A DNA stretch of 64,000 nucleotides from Thermoproteaceae archaeon (GCA_015521775.1 WANN01000034.1:1-64000), one strand, 5' to 3'. Positions 52,284 to 62,326 are shown, counted from the stretch's first letter. The notes: generated by a model not told the origin, from the letters alone. Numbers and translations: made by a program.

Positions 52284-54860
52284 TCAGGCGTTCCAGGGCC
52301 ACCAGTTCCATTTCCTCAGCAGCACTAGCACCGCGGGGACCAGGAACGTCCTCATGACGAAGGCATCTATGAGCACTGCGGCGACCACGGCCACCCCCAC
52401 TTCCTGGAGTATCAGTATCTTGGAGAGCCCTAGGGTGGCGAAGGCGGAGGCGAGCACTGCGGCGGCCCCCGTTATTATGGGCCCCGTCGTCCTCACGGCC
52501 GACTCCACGGCCTCGCCTATGTCGGCGCCGCGCTGGACCTCCTCCCTGATCCTGGCCACGAGGAAGATGTCGTAGTCGGTGCCGACGCTTATGAGGAGAC
52601 TGAAGAGTATTATGGGGAGTAGCCAGTACGTCGGCTTGCCCAGCACCCCCTGAAACACGAGCACGGTGAGGGCCAGGGCCCACACCACCGACATGAGCAC
52701 CGTGGCGACCAGCCTAAGGGGTATGGTCACGCTGCGCAACATCGCCACGAGAACGGCCATCACTGCGCCTACAATGACGAACGACTGGAAGCTCCAGAAC
52801 CCCACGAATATGTTGTTGTATATCACGTTCTTCCAGGAGGCCGACCCCCCAATGTACATGTCGAGGGACAGCTCCCTCCTCGCGTCGTCCAGGGCGCGGT
52901 ACACGTCCAGCTGTTGGTCCGCCAACTCGTCCAGCCTAAGCCTCACAGTTATCAGCGTGTGTGTCGCGTTGACCCTCTCCACGTCGTGCTCAAGGTAATA
53001 GGGCAGCGACTCGACGGCATCTATGAGGGGGCCCGGCGGGTCGCCCCTCAGCAGTATGTAGGTCTCCGAGAGCCCCATGCCCTCGAACTCCTCAAGTATC
53101 ACTTCGAGCCCCCTCTTCACGTCGCCCTCCGGCAACGCCACAACGGGGTTCGTGGTCACGTGCGTCTCGGCAAGTACGAAGGCCAGGGACAGCGCTGTCA
53201 CGGCCGCGGATATGGCCATGACCACGTATGGGCGCCTCATGGCGACCCGGGCCATGGAGACGAGGAGGCGTGCCCTCCCCCCATGCACGGACACGTCCGT
53301 GGGCCTCACCGGCCAGAACGCCCTGTCGCCGATTACGGCCAGCAGCGAGGGCAAGGCCACGAGGACCGTGCCCATGGTGAGGGCCACCGCGTAGACGTAT
53401 GCCGCCCCTATGGACTGCATGAACTCGAGGGGGGACAGGGCGAAGCTGCCCAGCGCCACGAGGACCACGGCGCCGCACGACAGGACGGTCCTGCGGGTGA
53501 GCCTTGCCGCGCGTACAGCGGCGTTTTTCGGGGGCTCCCCGTTCGCCCTTTCCTCAAGGTACCTACCTATGACGAGGAGGGAGTAGTCCACGCCTATGCC
53601 GAACACTATTGGGGCGGCCATGTACGCCGATAGGTAGTAGGGCCTCAGCAAGCCGCTTGTTAGATACATGAGGCCGAGGAGGGCCATGTACGTGGTGCCT
53701 ATCAACGCTATGACCAGCACGGGGGCCAGCAGGGTGCCCATGACCAGCACGAGGATGGCCAGGAGGGCCAGCGCCGTGGTCCTGTCGATCTTGGATATGT
53801 CCTCGGTGGTGACGCTGCGCAGTTCCGCGAGCAGCGCCTCGGTCGTGATGGCCCTGGCGTATCCGCTGTCGAAGTACAGCGTCCCATCGGTGGACGCCAG
53901 GACGAGGCCGTACCTGGCCGTGAGGAGGCCGCTCCTTAGGCCCACCTCCCAGAACGTGGGTGGGGGAAACTCCTCGAGGACCTCGGCGCGCACCTCAGCG
54001 CCAACGAGCTCCAGGCCGCGCCTCAACGTGGCGTTGTCCGGGCACACGAAGTACGCCAGGTACGGCCTCAACTCGTCGCCGACTGCGCCGAGGGACTCCA
54101 GGTAAACGTACCTACGCACAGCCTCCCAAGTCGGGGCCCCTATGCCCTCCACAACGTCCAACAGCGACGCATTAGCAAGCTCCCCCATGACGCGCCTCGC
54201 TATGGCCCTCACAGTGGCGTTACTGGCCCAATTGTACCATGTGGCCCCCTCTAACAGGGCTGCCGCATCGCCGTACACATCCCTTGCGGCCGCCCTCACG
54301 GCGGAGTCCGGGTCCATGCGCGCCAGGTACTTCCGGTATGCCTCGAGGAAGGCGCGGGCCCTCTCGGACCCGTTTGGGGCCCTTCCCGCCGCGGCCAGGC
54401 CGTACGTTGCCCTGAGGATGGACCTCACGCGGCTCTCTACCTCCGCATAGGTCAACGACAGGTTGAGGAGGTCCCTACACGTCCTGTTCGTCCCCTCTGC
54501 CACCCCCACAAGCACTTTAGTGAGGTTCCCAGTGATGTTGGCCACGATGCTTTCCACGGCATTCCGGTGCTCCTCCACGGCCTTACTGTATATGGTCCAC
54601 GCGCTGATGACGCTGTACCCGCTGCCCGCCAGGCGCATGGTCACGTTTCTGACCCTGTTAAGGAGGTCCGGCCCCTCCACTATTATGGGCACTGTGATGT
54701 TCCTTTCCGGCACCGCACGCTCAACTACGAGGGGCTCGAGGTCCCTCGGCACGAGCTTCGACTCGTCGTACACGAGTACGTCCATGACCTTTGGTCCCTG
54801 AAGGGCAAGGTATGCGTATACGGCGGCCCACAGTACCAGCAGCAGCGTTACCCGCTCCAC
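52284..54860 (-). CDS. MMPL/RND-family transporter
   Basis: An 858-residue protein with two repeats, each of one helix, a large extracytoplasmic domain (about 30-350 and 575-700) and five helices. The conserved GVDYSLLVIGRYLEE and GTDYDIFLVARI motifs are present at equal places in the two halves, with the Asp that carries protons. MMPL proteins export lipids and hydrophobic compounds. The GTG start at 54860 is 26 bases after aaatttata. It is divergent from the permease/ATPase pair. Confidence 0.9.
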   Translation of the reverse strand: MERVTLLLVLWAAVYAYLALQGPKVMDVLVYDESKLVPRDLEPLVVERAVPERNITVPIIVEGPDLLNRVRNVTMRLAGSGYSVISAWTIYSKAVEEHRNAVESIVANITGNLTKVLVGVAEGTNRTCRDLLNLSLTYAEVESRVRSILRATYGLAAAGRAPNGSERARAFLEAYRKYLARMDPDSAVRAAARDVYGDAAALLEGATWYNWASNATVRAIARRVMGELANASLLDVVEGIGAPTWEAVRRYVYLESLGAVGDELRPYLAYFVCPDNATLRRGLELVGAEVRAEVLEEFPPPTFWEVGLRSGLLTARYGLVLASTDGTLYFDSGYARAITTEALLAELRSVTTEDISKIDRTTALALLAILVLVMGTLLAPVLVIALIGTTYMALLGLMYLTSGLLRPYYLSAYMAAPIVFGIGVDYSLLVIGRYLEERANGEPPKNAAVRAARLTRRTVLSCGAVVLVALGSFALSPLEFMQSIGAAYVYAVALTMGTVLVALPSLLAVIGDRAFWPVRPTDVSVHGGRARLLVSMARVAMRRPYVVMAISAAVTALSLAFVLAETHVTTNPVVALPEGDVKRGLEVILEEFEGMGLSETYILLRGDPPGPLIDAVESLPYYLEHDVERVNATHTLITVRLRLDELADQQLDVYRALDDARRELSLDMYIGGSASWKNVIYNNIFVGFWSFQSFVIVGAVMAVLVAMLRSVTIPLRLVATVLMSVVWALALTVLVFQGVLGKPTYWLLPIILFSLLISVGTDYDIFLVARIREEVQRGADIGEAVESAVRTTGPIITGAAAVLASAFATLGLSKILILQEVGVAVVAAVLIDAFVMRTFLVPAVLVLLRKWNWWPWNA

Positions 54861-54927
54861 GTAGATCCGTGACCAGTATAAATTTGGGCCTACTGCCCAG
54901 AAACGCCAATATATTGGTCACCCGCAC

Positions 54928-56073
54928 ATGTATGTGCGCCACGTAGTGCTGGTAGCGGGCAGGGACCTAAGGGCCAGGAAGGGGAGGTACACGCTGGTGG
55001 CCCTGGCCATAGCGGCCGGCACTGCGCTGCTCGTCGCCCTGTCAACGGTCACCTTCGGCCTTAAGGTGTACGTGGAGGGGCAGATAAGGGAGCTCTACCC
55101 GGCCGACATAATGCTGTACAGCGATAGGATAGAGATACCTGTGGACATAGTGGAGGTCATAGGGTCCATTGAGGGCGTAGACGCCGTGGAGCCCCTCATA
55201 CTTGTGGGGGCCTCCCTGGGAGGCCGCGGGGCCACGCTGGTAGGCATACCGATAGACGACGTGGATTACTTCGCCATAAGCCTAGTGGAGGGGAGACTGC
55301 CCAGGAGTGGCGGGGAGGCCATAGTCGAGGAGTCCCTTGGGGACCTCTACGGCGACAAGGCCGCCGTGGAGTTGACCGAGAGCCTGCTGGGCCCCGCTAG
55401 GAGGATAGAGGTGGAGGTCGTGGGGGTGCTTGAGAGCCTGTTGAAGGGGTTCGTACAGACGTTCCAGGTAAACCTGGTCGTGGTTCCCCTCGGCTGGCTA
55501 CAAGAGGTGCTGGGGGCCGAGGGGTTCGTGAACGCGGTGCTCATCACGGTAAGCGACAAGACCTACGTTGAGCCCCTCGCCGACGCGCTCAAAGAGGCGT
55601 TCCCAAGCGCCCAGGTGTACACCCAGAGGTCCCTCATAAGGGCCGCAATACGCATAGTGGACCTGCTCGGCGTCTTCTTCAACGTGATAATCGCGGTCAC
55701 CCTTGCCATAAGCGGCATAGTGGTGTTCGCGGTGATGACCATAACGGCCAGAGAAAGGATGCGCGAGGTGGCCCTGTTGAAGGCCATAGGGGTCTCCGGC
55801 AGGGCGGTGGCGCTGTCCGTGCTCCTAGAGGTACTCGCCATATCTGTGGCGGGGGGCGCGGCCGGCATTGCGGCCGGATTCTACGGCGCCCACATGCTCA
55901 AGGCCCTACTGGGCTACATGGGCGTGAGCTTCGACCTCCCCATATTGGCCGTGCCCGAGGTCTTCGTGGGGGGTGCCGCCACTGCGCTGGCCGTGGCCGT
56001 GGCCAGCTCCACGCTCCCCATCGTGCGCCTTTCCCGCCTTAGGCCCCTGGAGATCCTGGCCCGGGGACAATAA
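54928..56073 (+). CDS. MacB/FtsX-type ABC permease
   Basis: A 381-residue permease: one N-terminal helix, an extracytoplasmic domain of about 210 residues and three helices from about 240, the FtsX layout. The loop RERMREVALLKAIGVSGRAV is typical of MacB and LolC/E proteins. It pairs with the ATPase that follows 12 bases later. It is a mechanotransmitter-type transporter, so the substrate may stay outside or in the membrane. Confidence 0.88.
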   Translation: MYVRHVVLVAGRDLRARKGRYTLVALAIAAGTALLVALSTVTFGLKVYVEGQIRELYPADIMLYSDRIEIPVDIVEVIGSIEGVDAVEPLILVGASLGGRGATLVGIPIDDVDYFAISLVEGRLPRSGGEAIVEESLGDLYGDKAAVELTESLLGPARRIEVEVVGVLESLLKGFVQTFQVNLVVVPLGWLQEVLGAEGFVNAVLITVSDKTYVEPLADALKEAFPSAQVYTQRSLIRAAIRIVDLLGVFFNVIIAVTLAISGIVVFAVMTITARERMREVALLKAIGVSGRAVALSVLLEVLAISVAGGAAGIAAGFYGAHMLKALLGYMGVSFDLPILAVPEVFVGGAATALAVAVASSTLPIVRLSRLRPLEILARGQ

Positions 56074-56085
56074 GGATATAACCAT

Positions 56086-56928
56086 GTGCGGGTACGCCCC
56101 CAGGTGGCCATCTCGCTGGTGGACGTGGACAAGGTATATAGGCCTTCCAGGGACGTGGAGGTAGTCGCGCTTAGGGGCGTCACCTTGACTGTGGAGAGGG
56201 GGGAAATAGTGGCCTTGATGGGGCCCAGCGGCAGCGGCAAGACCACGGCCCTCAACATCATGGGGACCCTGGACAGGCCCACGCGGGGCCGGGTATACGT
56301 GGCGGGGTTCGACGTGACCGAGGCGGACGAGGGGTTCCTCGAGGCGCTGCGGCTACACTACATAGGCTTCGTGTTCCAAAGCATCAACCTGGTGCCCTCT
56401 CTCACGGCCCTCGAGAACGTGGCGTTGCCCATGCTGGCCGCCGGCTATCCCAGGTACGAGGCCTATAGGAAGGCCCGCCTACTCCTCGACGCGGTGGGGC
56501 TCTCGGACCGTGCGGGCCATTACCCCCACCAGCTGTCGGGGGGCCAACAGCAGAGGGTGGCCATAGCACGTGCCCTGGCCAACATGCCCCTGATACTCAT
56601 ACTCGACGAGCCGACAAGCAACGTGGACGTGGCCACGACAAGGGCCCTCCTTACGCTGTTCAGGGAGATAAACGGCGTGTTGGGGACCACCATAGTCATG
56701 GCCACGCACGACCCCGAGGTGGCGTCCATTGCAGGCAGGGTGATATACATGAGGGGCGGCGTGGTGAGCAGGAGCGCCGTCAAGCTGGCCGAGGTGGCCG
56801 GGGAACCGGTGGACGTGGAGAGGGTCAGGGAAAGGATGCGCCACGTTTTTGAACTTGAAAAGGAGCTTGTGTCCGACATGGCCCACAGGAACGAGCTCGT
56901 AAGGAGGAAGGCCCAGCTCCTGCCATGA
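56086..56928 (+). CDS. MacB/LolD-type ABC ATPase
   Basis: A 280-residue ATPase with Walker [24 protein letters not shown], signature LSGGQQQR, Walker [12 protein letters not shown] and H-loop MATHDPE. The length beyond about 230 is a family-atypical helical tail. The GTG start at 56086 follows the permease by 12 bases; the exported coiled-coil gene overlaps its end by four bases, so all three are translationally linked. Confidence 0.92.
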   Translation: MRVRPQVAISLVDVDKVYRPSRDVEVVALRGVTLTVERGEIVALMGPSGSGKTTALNIMGTLDRPTRGRVYVAGFDVTEADEGFLEALRLHYIGFVFQSINLVPSLTALENVALPMLAAGYPRYEAYRKARLLLDAVGLSDRAGHYPHQLSGGQQQRVAIARALANMPLILILDEPTSNVDVATTRALLTLFREINGVLGTTIVMATHDPEVASIAGRVIYMRGGVVSRSAVKLAEVAGEPVDVERVRERMRHVFELEKELVSDMAHRNELVRRKAQLLP

Positions 56929-58790
56929 GGCTGCTCGTGCTCCTCGCGCTCTCCCTGACCGTGGGGGCCGCACAGCTTCACATATACGTGTCGCAGGAGG
57001 TGCTTGGCGCGGAACATACCGTAAGGGCGGTCCTCGAGGAGACCGTGCTAAACAACAGCAGCACGCCGAAGGTCGTGGGCAACGTCACCGTGCCCCCATT
57101 CGACGTGGTGTCCATAGAGCGGGAGGTGTCCCCGCACTATCCCATACCCGTAATCGTCACGCATAGGGCAGTGCTGATCAATGGGACGCTGGTTGGGGGC
57201 AGGGTCGTCGGCGATCCGCCTATGGGCATAAAACTCACGATAGACATTACAAACCTGTTGCCCGTGGACCTCGTGTCCACGGTCACGGTGCAGGCCGACG
57301 GGCGCATCGCGTTGCTCTACGATGTGGAGCCGGCCAACGTGATCAGGGTGGGGACCCTCACCGTGTACAACTGGGCGCTTGTGTTGAGGGATAGGGCCAC
57401 GTTCAGCCTGCTTATACTGGTGCGGGACCTCGGCGACTGGGGGGCGCTGAGGCCGACCCCCATACGGATATCCGTGCGGATAGACTTCGACACGCTGATA
57501 TCCTACCAGAGGGAGAGGTTGGGGGGCCTCGAGGACGCCGCGGAAAGGGTGGAGGGGTTCCTAGTCGCCGTTGGCCAGGTCCGTGGGGCCATGACGAGCC
57601 TAGCGGGCAACCTGAGCCTGGCCGCTAGACTGCTGAACGCCTCATCGGCTCTGGCGGGCAACGCGTCCAGCGCCATCAACGTGAGCTTACTATTGGTGGA
57701 ATCGATGAGGCGCCAGCTCTCTGCGTTGGGCGCGGCGCTTCGCGGCATGGCAGCAGAAGCTGAGAGGATACGCGTACTCGCAGAGGAGCAGTACGCAGCC
57801 ATGAACGCCATGGCGGACCTGTTCCGGGTGCAGGCCGACGCTATACGGTCGTACAGGGCGACCCTCAACGAGACCGCGGAGATACTTGGGGACGCATCGC
57901 GCCGCGTCTACGCCTTGTCAACAACGTTGAGGGACGCATCGTATAGGCTAGGGGAGATAGCCGAGGAGCTGGCCGTCCTCAGGGACTCCGTGCTGAGGCT
58001 TGGGGAAAGCCTCAACCTCACCGGACCAGCCGGGGAGGCTGCCGCGCTCATAGGCAGCGCCATACGCATTGTAAAGAGCTCAGAGGAGGCGCTGATCGAC
58101 ATAGCCGAGGAGCTCCGGGACATCTCGACGCTTCTAAGGACGTACAGCAGGGACATGTCCAGCATGGAAGGCGCGTTGAGGGGGACCGAGGAAGACCTTA
58201 GAAGGGCCGCCGAGTCTGCAGAGTTGAACGCGACCGTAATAAGGAAAAACATAGCCAGCGCGGTCGACGACCTGCAGAGGGGGCTCAACGAGGCCGCGGG
58301 CGCCCTCGAGGACGCCGTACGCGAGGCCGAACAGCTCGCTGAGCCCGTCAAGGCCGCATCGCGCCAGCTGGTCCAACTGGCGGAGGTCGCCGGACAGTTG
58401 GCCGCCAACGCGTCGGCCCTGGCCCTCGACGTGAGGGGAGAACTCCCCCTGCTGGGCGCCGCCGAGTCGTCCATACTCGACGCCAAGTACAGCATAGAGG
58501 AGGAAACCGAGGAGATACTGAGGACCGTGGAGGAGCTGGACCGGTACAGAAGTTTCTACCCGGTGAACGCGGTGATAGTCACGTACATCCTTTCCCTGCC
58601 CATGTTCCTGAGCCCCAAGGCGGCCGAGCTCGGCCTGTCCGTCAGGCCGCGGGAAGCGGGCGCTGAGGCCCAGACTCCTGGCGGTTTGGCCCCCTACGCC
58701 GCTGGGGCCGCCACGTCCACAGCCCTCGCCTACCTGGCATACGCCATGTTTAGGCGTTCAAGGAGGCCGCGCGCCGCGGGAAACTTTTAA
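56925..58790 (+). CDS. Exported coiled-coil membrane-anchored protein of an ABC operon
   Basis: A 621-residue protein with a signal peptide ([17 protein letters not shown]), a beta-rich N-terminal domain (to about 190), a long series of helices with heptads and many Asn-x-Ser/Thr sequons (about 200-550) and hydrophobic helices near 550-565 and 580-600 at the C terminus. This layout places a long helical stalk outside the cell, anchored at its end. It is the third gene of the MacB-like operon, so it may act as its external partner, as adaptor proteins do for MacB. No known family matches. Confidence 0.7.
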   Translation: MRLLVLLALSLTVGAAQLHIYVSQEVLGAEHTVRAVLEETVLNNSSTPKVVGNVTVPPFDVVSIEREVSPHYPIPVIVTHRAVLINGTLVGGRVVGDPPMGIKLTIDITNLLPVDLVSTVTVQADGRIALLYDVEPANVIRVGTLTVYNWALVLRDRATFSLLILVRDLGDWGALRPTPIRISVRIDFDTLISYQRERLGGLEDAAERVEGFLVAVGQVRGAMTSLAGNLSLAARLLNASSALAGNASSAINVSLLLVESMRRQLSALGAALRGMAAEAERIRVLAEEQYAAMNAMADLFRVQADAIRSYRATLNETAEILGDASRRVYALSTTLRDASYRLGEIAEELAVLRDSVLRLGESLNLTGPAGEAAALIGSAIRIVKSSEEALIDIAEELRDISTLLRTYSRDMSSMEGALRGTEEDLRRAAESAELNATVIRKNIASAVDDLQRGLNEAAGALEDAVREAEQLAEPVKAASRQLVQLAEVAGQLAANASALALDVRGELPLLGAAESSILDAKYSIEEETEEILRTVEELDRYRSFYPVNAVIVTYILSLPMFLSPKAAELGLSVRPREAGAEAQTPGGLAPYAAGAATSTALAYLAYAMFRRSRRPRAAGNF

Positions 58791-58792
58791 CT
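58783..58792 (+). promoter_or_regulatory. TATA box of the small cysteine-rich gene
   Basis: The element acttttaact covers the stop codon of the preceding gene and lies about 26 bases before ATG 58813. Confidence 0.5.
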
Positions 58793-58812
58793 CTGCCATA
58801 GCACTTGGACAC

Positions 58813-58971
58813 ATGTTGAGGGAGCTTAAGGGCGACGTGGAGATATGCGTCGAGGACTGCGCAGAGGAGGTGGGGGACGACCGGGAAGCGCTGCTAGACT
58901 GCATATGTGCATGTGTGAGGGATGCCGTCGCAGGCTATGCCCAGGGACCTCGCGGAACCGGGAAGCGCTGA
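58813..58971 (+). CDS. 52-residue protein with twin Cys motifs
   Basis: A short frame from ATG 58813, 26 bases after a TATA-like element. The protein has two helices with CVEDC at residues 12-16 and CICAC at 30-34, so it has a twin CX3C pattern with one extra Cys, like helical-hairpin proteins held by disulfides. It could also bind a metal or sulfur. It ends six bases before the E1-like gene, in the same direction, so the two are probably co-transcribed. Confidence 0.6.
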   Translation: MLRELKGDVEICVEDCAEEVGDDREALLDCICACVRDAVAGYAQGPRGTGKR

Positions 58972-58977
58972 GGGGGC

Positions 58978-59712
58978 ATGGCCACCCTAATGGACAGGTA
59001 CTCAAGGCAATTGATGGTCATCGGCGAGGAGGGACAGAGGAAGGTGGGGCGCGCAACAGTGGCGGTGTTCGGCATGGGGGGGCTCGGGACGTTGGTGGCG
59101 TACTACCTTGCCGGTGCGGGCGTGGGCAGGCTCTACGTGGTGGACTTCGACACTGTGAACATAAGCGACCTACACAGGCAGGTTCTCTACGCCGTGCGTG
59201 ACGTGGGGAAGCCCAAGGTGGAGGCGGCCGCGGAGAGGCTGAGGGCCGTGAACCCCCACGTGGACGTAGTCCCGATAATGGAGAACGTGGAGCTGCCCCT
59301 CGCGGCGGAGCTGGCGGACAAGGCCGACGTGCTGGTCGACGCCTTCGATAACTGGGCCAGCCGCCACATACTCAACAAGGCTGCTGTGAGGGCCGGCAAG
59401 CCCCTGATACACGGCGCCGTGGACAACTGGTACGGCCACGTCACCGTGGTGCTCCCCGGGAAAACCCCGTGCCTCCACGACCTCTTCGGCAGGTTCGCGC
59501 GGGCCCCCATGTGCGTTGGCCAGTGCCCCGTGTTGGGCCCAGTCGTGGGGATAATAGCGTCCGTCATGGCGACGGAGACCCTAAAGCTGATACTAGGCAT
59601 GGGCGACGCCCTTGCAGGCAGGCTGCTCGTGGTCGACGCAAAGAGGATGTCGTTCGACGAGGTCAAGATCGCGAGGGATCCTTCGTGCCCGGTCTGCTCC
59701 CGCGCAACGTAG
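58978..59712 (+). CDS. E1-like adenylating enzyme (MoeB/ThiF family)
   Basis: A 244-residue protein with the nucleotide motif VFGMGGLGT near residue 28, DFDTVNISDLHRQ and the Asp-Asn in DAFDNWASR. Zinc-binding Cys pairs are in CVGQC and SCPVC. The family adenylates the C-terminal Gly-Gly of small sulfur carriers for molybdopterin, thiamine or tRNA thiolation, or activates SAMP. Its carrier is not encoded here; the small Cys-rich protein upstream lacks Gly-Gly and is not that carrier. Confidence 0.88.
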   Translation: MATLMDRYSRQLMVIGEEGQRKVGRATVAVFGMGGLGTLVAYYLAGAGVGRLYVVDFDTVNISDLHRQVLYAVRDVGKPKVEAAAERLRAVNPHVDVVPIMENVELPLAAELADKADVLVDAFDNWASRHILNKAAVRAGKPLIHGAVDNWYGHVTVVLPGKTPCLHDLFGRFARAPMCVGQCPVLGPVVGIIASVMATETLKLILGMGDALAGRLLVVDAKRMSFDEVKIARDPSCPVCSRAT

Positions 59713-59764
59713 GCGCGTCCCACACGCGGCCAACGCGGCGCGGGCACGTCGTTGCTCTAGGCGC

Positions 59765-60895
59765 TCAGCGGGCCCCCACGCAGTGGCCACGTATGTACTT
59801 ATACACGTCGCCTATTCGGGGCCTGTCCCTGTAGGCGACCACGTAGTGTGGCAGCTTGCTCCATCCCCTCACAGCAAGTCTCTCGTCCACCAGGACGAGG
59901 AGGGGTACCCCGCTCCCCATGAGCTTGCCGTACTTCTCCTCGAGGTACTGGGGGGTCCAGAAGCCCACCACCTCTATGTAGAGGTCCCCCACCTTGAAGT
60001 CCGGGATGAAGACCCGGTTGCCGACCACCACAGCGTCGGGCTCCCTCTCCACGCGGCACAGTCTGGCCAGTTGCCTGTAGAACTCCTCCTCGATCCTGCT
60101 GTCGAACGCCTCGTGGACCTCCTCGCGGGCCAATGGGGGAGCCGAGTCGCTCCGTTCCACATATGTGTATGTCCTCTCGTACAGCTTCACGTCCGCCCTA
60201 ATGGACCACTTCCCAGCGGACAGTATGACGGGCAGTACCTTGGCCATCCTTGTCCCGTAGCGTTCCGTCTGCCTCAACACGGAGGCGGGCCCGTCCACGG
60301 CCAGCCTCACGCCGCCGGGCAACTGCTCGGCCACGTACATCAGGCCCAGCCTCTTCACCCGCCTCAACACCTCCTTGACCAGGTAGCCTGGCCCGTACAC
60401 GTCAGCAGCCAGCCTCACGGCCCTGAAGAGCAGCGTCTGGGCCAGCGAGGTGTTGTACCGCGCGGCCAACTCGCCTGGCCCAATGTCGGGGACCGAGACT
60501 ATGCGGAGGTTGTCCTCGTGGGCCTTTGCCATGAGCTCCTCCACTGCGCTGGGGGTAAGGCCCAGCCTGGCGGCCACCGCGTCGACGACCGCCCTCCTGG
60601 CCCCCGGATCCACGACGGGATGTCTGCGGGCAGCCTCCCTGAAGAGCTCCAGGCGGACCCTCATCACGAGCCTCCTATCCACCTCCTCCACCACGAGCAT
60701 CCTCTCCAGGACATGCGCGAGGCCGCGCATCACCTTGTCGCCGCCCGTGGACCTCAGGGCGGCCCTCGCCTCCCCAAGCGTGGGGGACGACCTGTATATC
60801 CTTAGTACTGTCTCCGCCGGCGACGTGTCCAGCAGGTAGCGCGGCTTGACCTCGCTGCCCCTCCTAACCACGAGGAGGAGGTCCAGCGGCAGCAC
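59765..60895 (-). CDS. bax1: Bax1 nuclease (XPB partner, DUF790)
   Basis: A 376-residue protein of the DUF790/Bax1 family. It has the central region with conserved basic helices and a C-terminal PD-(D/E)XK domain with IPDFKVGDLYIEVVGFW, where Asp and Glu form the metal site. Bax1 binds archaeal XPB and cuts DNA near a bubble junction in a repair pathway. The GTG start at 60895 is one base after the Lrp-family gene ends. XPB is at 10243-11598, so the usual gene pair is broken up. Confidence 0.85.
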   Translation of the reverse strand: MLPLDLLLVVRRGSEVKPRYLLDTSPAETVLRIYRSSPTLGEARAALRSTGGDKVMRGLAHVLERMLVVEEVDRRLVMRVRLELFREAARRHPVVDPGARRAVVDAVAARLGLTPSAVEELMAKAHEDNLRIVSVPDIGPGELAARYNTSLAQTLLFRAVRLAADVYGPGYLVKEVLRRVKRLGLMYVAEQLPGGVRLAVDGPASVLRQTERYGTRMAKVLPVILSAGKWSIRADVKLYERTYTYVERSDSAPPLAREEVHEAFDSRIEEEFYRQLARLCRVEREPDAVVVGNRVFIPDFKVGDLYIEVVGFWTPQYLEEKYGKLMGSGVPLLVLVDERLAVRGWSKLPHYVVAYRDRPRIGDVYKYIRGHCVGAR

Positions 60896-60896
60896 G

Positions 60897-61385
60897 TCAG
60901 AGGGGTAGGCGCCTCTGCCTCCAGTCCGAGACTATCTCGAGCACTATCATGGTCTCCGTGCGCTGTATCTCGGGGAGCGAGGTGAGGTAGACGACGAGGA
61001 ATCGGGAGAGTTGACGTATGTCCCTTGCCCAGACCTTGAGCAGGACGTCGTACGCGCCCGTGATGATGTGCGCTTCCTCGACCCACGGAAGGTCCTTGCC
61101 GTCCGCGTCCCGCAGTATCTTCTCGGTGACCCGGTACTGTATGGACTTGTCCACCTCGGGGGCTCCCCTCTTCACGCTGAGCAGCACGTAGGAAAGCACG
61201 TTGAAGCCGAGGGCAAACGGGTTGAGGACGGCCTTGTAGCCCAGCACCACGCCGTCCTTCTCCAGCTTGGAGAGCCGGGCCGCAATGGTGGTCCTCGGCT
61301 TGCCCATCTCCGAGGCTATGTCCGCGAGCGCGGCCCTTGCGTCGTCCTGCAGGCGCCTCAATATTGCGATGTCCAGCTCGTCCAT
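60897..61385 (-). CDS. Lrp/AsnC-family transcription regulator
   Basis: A 162-residue regulator: an N-terminal helix-turn-helix (MDELDIAILRRLQDDARAAL...TTIAARLSKLEKDG) and a RAM/AsnC ligand domain with HIITGAYDVLLKV. The family regulates amino-acid and central-metabolism genes. ATG 61385 is 26 bases after tttttatatt. It precedes bax1 by one base and may be in one operon. Confidence 0.9.
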   Translation of the reverse strand: MDELDIAILRRLQDDARAALADIASEMGKPRTTIAARLSKLEKDGVVLGYKAVLNPFALGFNVLSYVLLSVKRGAPEVDKSIQYRVTEKILRDADGKDLPWVEEAHIITGAYDVLLKVWARDIRQLSRFLVVYLTSLPEIQRTETMIVLEIVSDWRQRRLPL

Positions 61386-61424
61386 GGCTTCACCTCGACC
61401 AATATAAAAATGGGCTCCCCACCG

Positions 61425-61964
61425 TTAGACCTCCACCACCTCGACTTTCCGGGTCGCCGTGTCGAGTAGGGCCACAGTGCTCTTACCGGTCACGCAGCCG
61501 CACGCCTCGCCGGGGTTGACCACGAGGACATCGCCCACCACGCGCACGTCGACCCTATGCGTGTGGCCGTACACAACCACGTCGAACATGCCCGACCTCA
61601 CCATGGCGTCCAGGAGGAGCTGTGAGGTGCCGTGGTACACGCCGACCCTCAGCCCGTCGAGGGCCATGCTGAAGGCGTCCCCCATCACCTCCACGCCGTG
61701 CTCAGCGGCCACCCTGACGAAGTGCACCCTCTCCCCCTCGTTGTTCCCCCACACGCCCACAATCCTCACCCCTTCCCCCACGGCGCGCCTCAGCCTAGCC
61801 GCCATGAAGGGGGCCACCCAGTCCCCGGCGTGTATCACGAGGCCGACGCCCCTCTCCCTGAACAGTGCGCCCGCCCTCCTCACCACCTCGACGTTGTCAT
61901 GCGTGTCGGATATTATGCCCACCAGCACTCCCGACGTAGAGGCGCCTATTTTAAGCCTTTCCAC
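61425..61964 (-). CDS. Calcineurin-like phosphodiesterase (YfcE/MJ0936 type)
   Basis: A 179-residue dimetal phosphoesterase. The motifs ISDTHDN, HAGDWV, GNNEG, YHGTS and YGHTHR are in the family order. Members cleave phosphodiester or cyclic nucleotide bonds. It is one base downstream of the truncated PadR-like gene in the same direction, which suggests an operon. Confidence 0.88.
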   Translation of the reverse strand: MERLKIGASTSGVLVGIISDTHDNVEVVRRAGALFRERGVGLVIHAGDWVAPFMAARLRRAVGEGVRIVGVWGNNEGERVHFVRVAAEHGVEVMGDAFSMALDGLRVGVYHGTSQLLLDAMVRSGMFDVVVYGHTHRVDVRVVGDVLVVNPGEACGCVTGKSTVALLDTATRKVEVVEV

Positions 61965-61965
61965 G

Positions 61966-62289
61966 CTAGGCCGACGCCAGCGAGGCCAGCTTCCTGGCCA
62001 CCTCGCCGATCCTGTCCCGCAGGGCCCTGACCCTCTCGGGTTCCACGGTCGCCATGTCCTCTAGGTAGAGGGCCAGGTTCTCCAGCTCGTTCACGGCGTC
62101 CTCCACCGTGGTGGGGCCGGCCCACGGAGGCTCCATGACCCTGGCAGTCGCACGGCCCGCCTCGGTCAACGCGTACCTCCCGTCCTCGCGCCTATATATG
62201 AGGCCCTCCTGTTCCAGCTGCTTAAGCATGGGGTACACGGATCCGGGGGAGGGGCGCCAGAAGCCCCTAGTCCTGGTGAATGCACCCAC
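61966..62289 (-). CDS. PadR-like transcription regulator, N-terminally truncated
   Basis: A 107-residue protein with the PadR wing region GFWRPSPGSVYPMLKQLEQEGLI and the C-terminal helix pair. The first recognition helix (usually ...GYEI) is not present: upstream of GTG 62289 the frame has a stop after five codons. The family signature GFWRPSPGSVYP is intact. A TATA-like cctaaattg lies about 22-28 bases upstream of the GTG, so a short protein may be made. A recent truncation is more likely. Confidence 0.55.
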   Translation of the reverse strand: MGAFTRTRGFWRPSPGSVYPMLKQLEQEGLIYRREDGRYALTEAGRATARVMEPPWAGPTTVEDAVNELENLALYLEDMATVEPERVRALRDRIGEVARKLASLASA

Positions 62290-62326
62290 AAACTTCCTAA
62301 CAATTTAGGAAGAAACAGAAAACCGG

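Noticed and set aside
58813-58971. The 52-residue protein as the sulfur-carrier partner of the E1-like enzyme
   Set aside because: It lacks a C-terminal Gly-Gly and the beta-grasp pattern.
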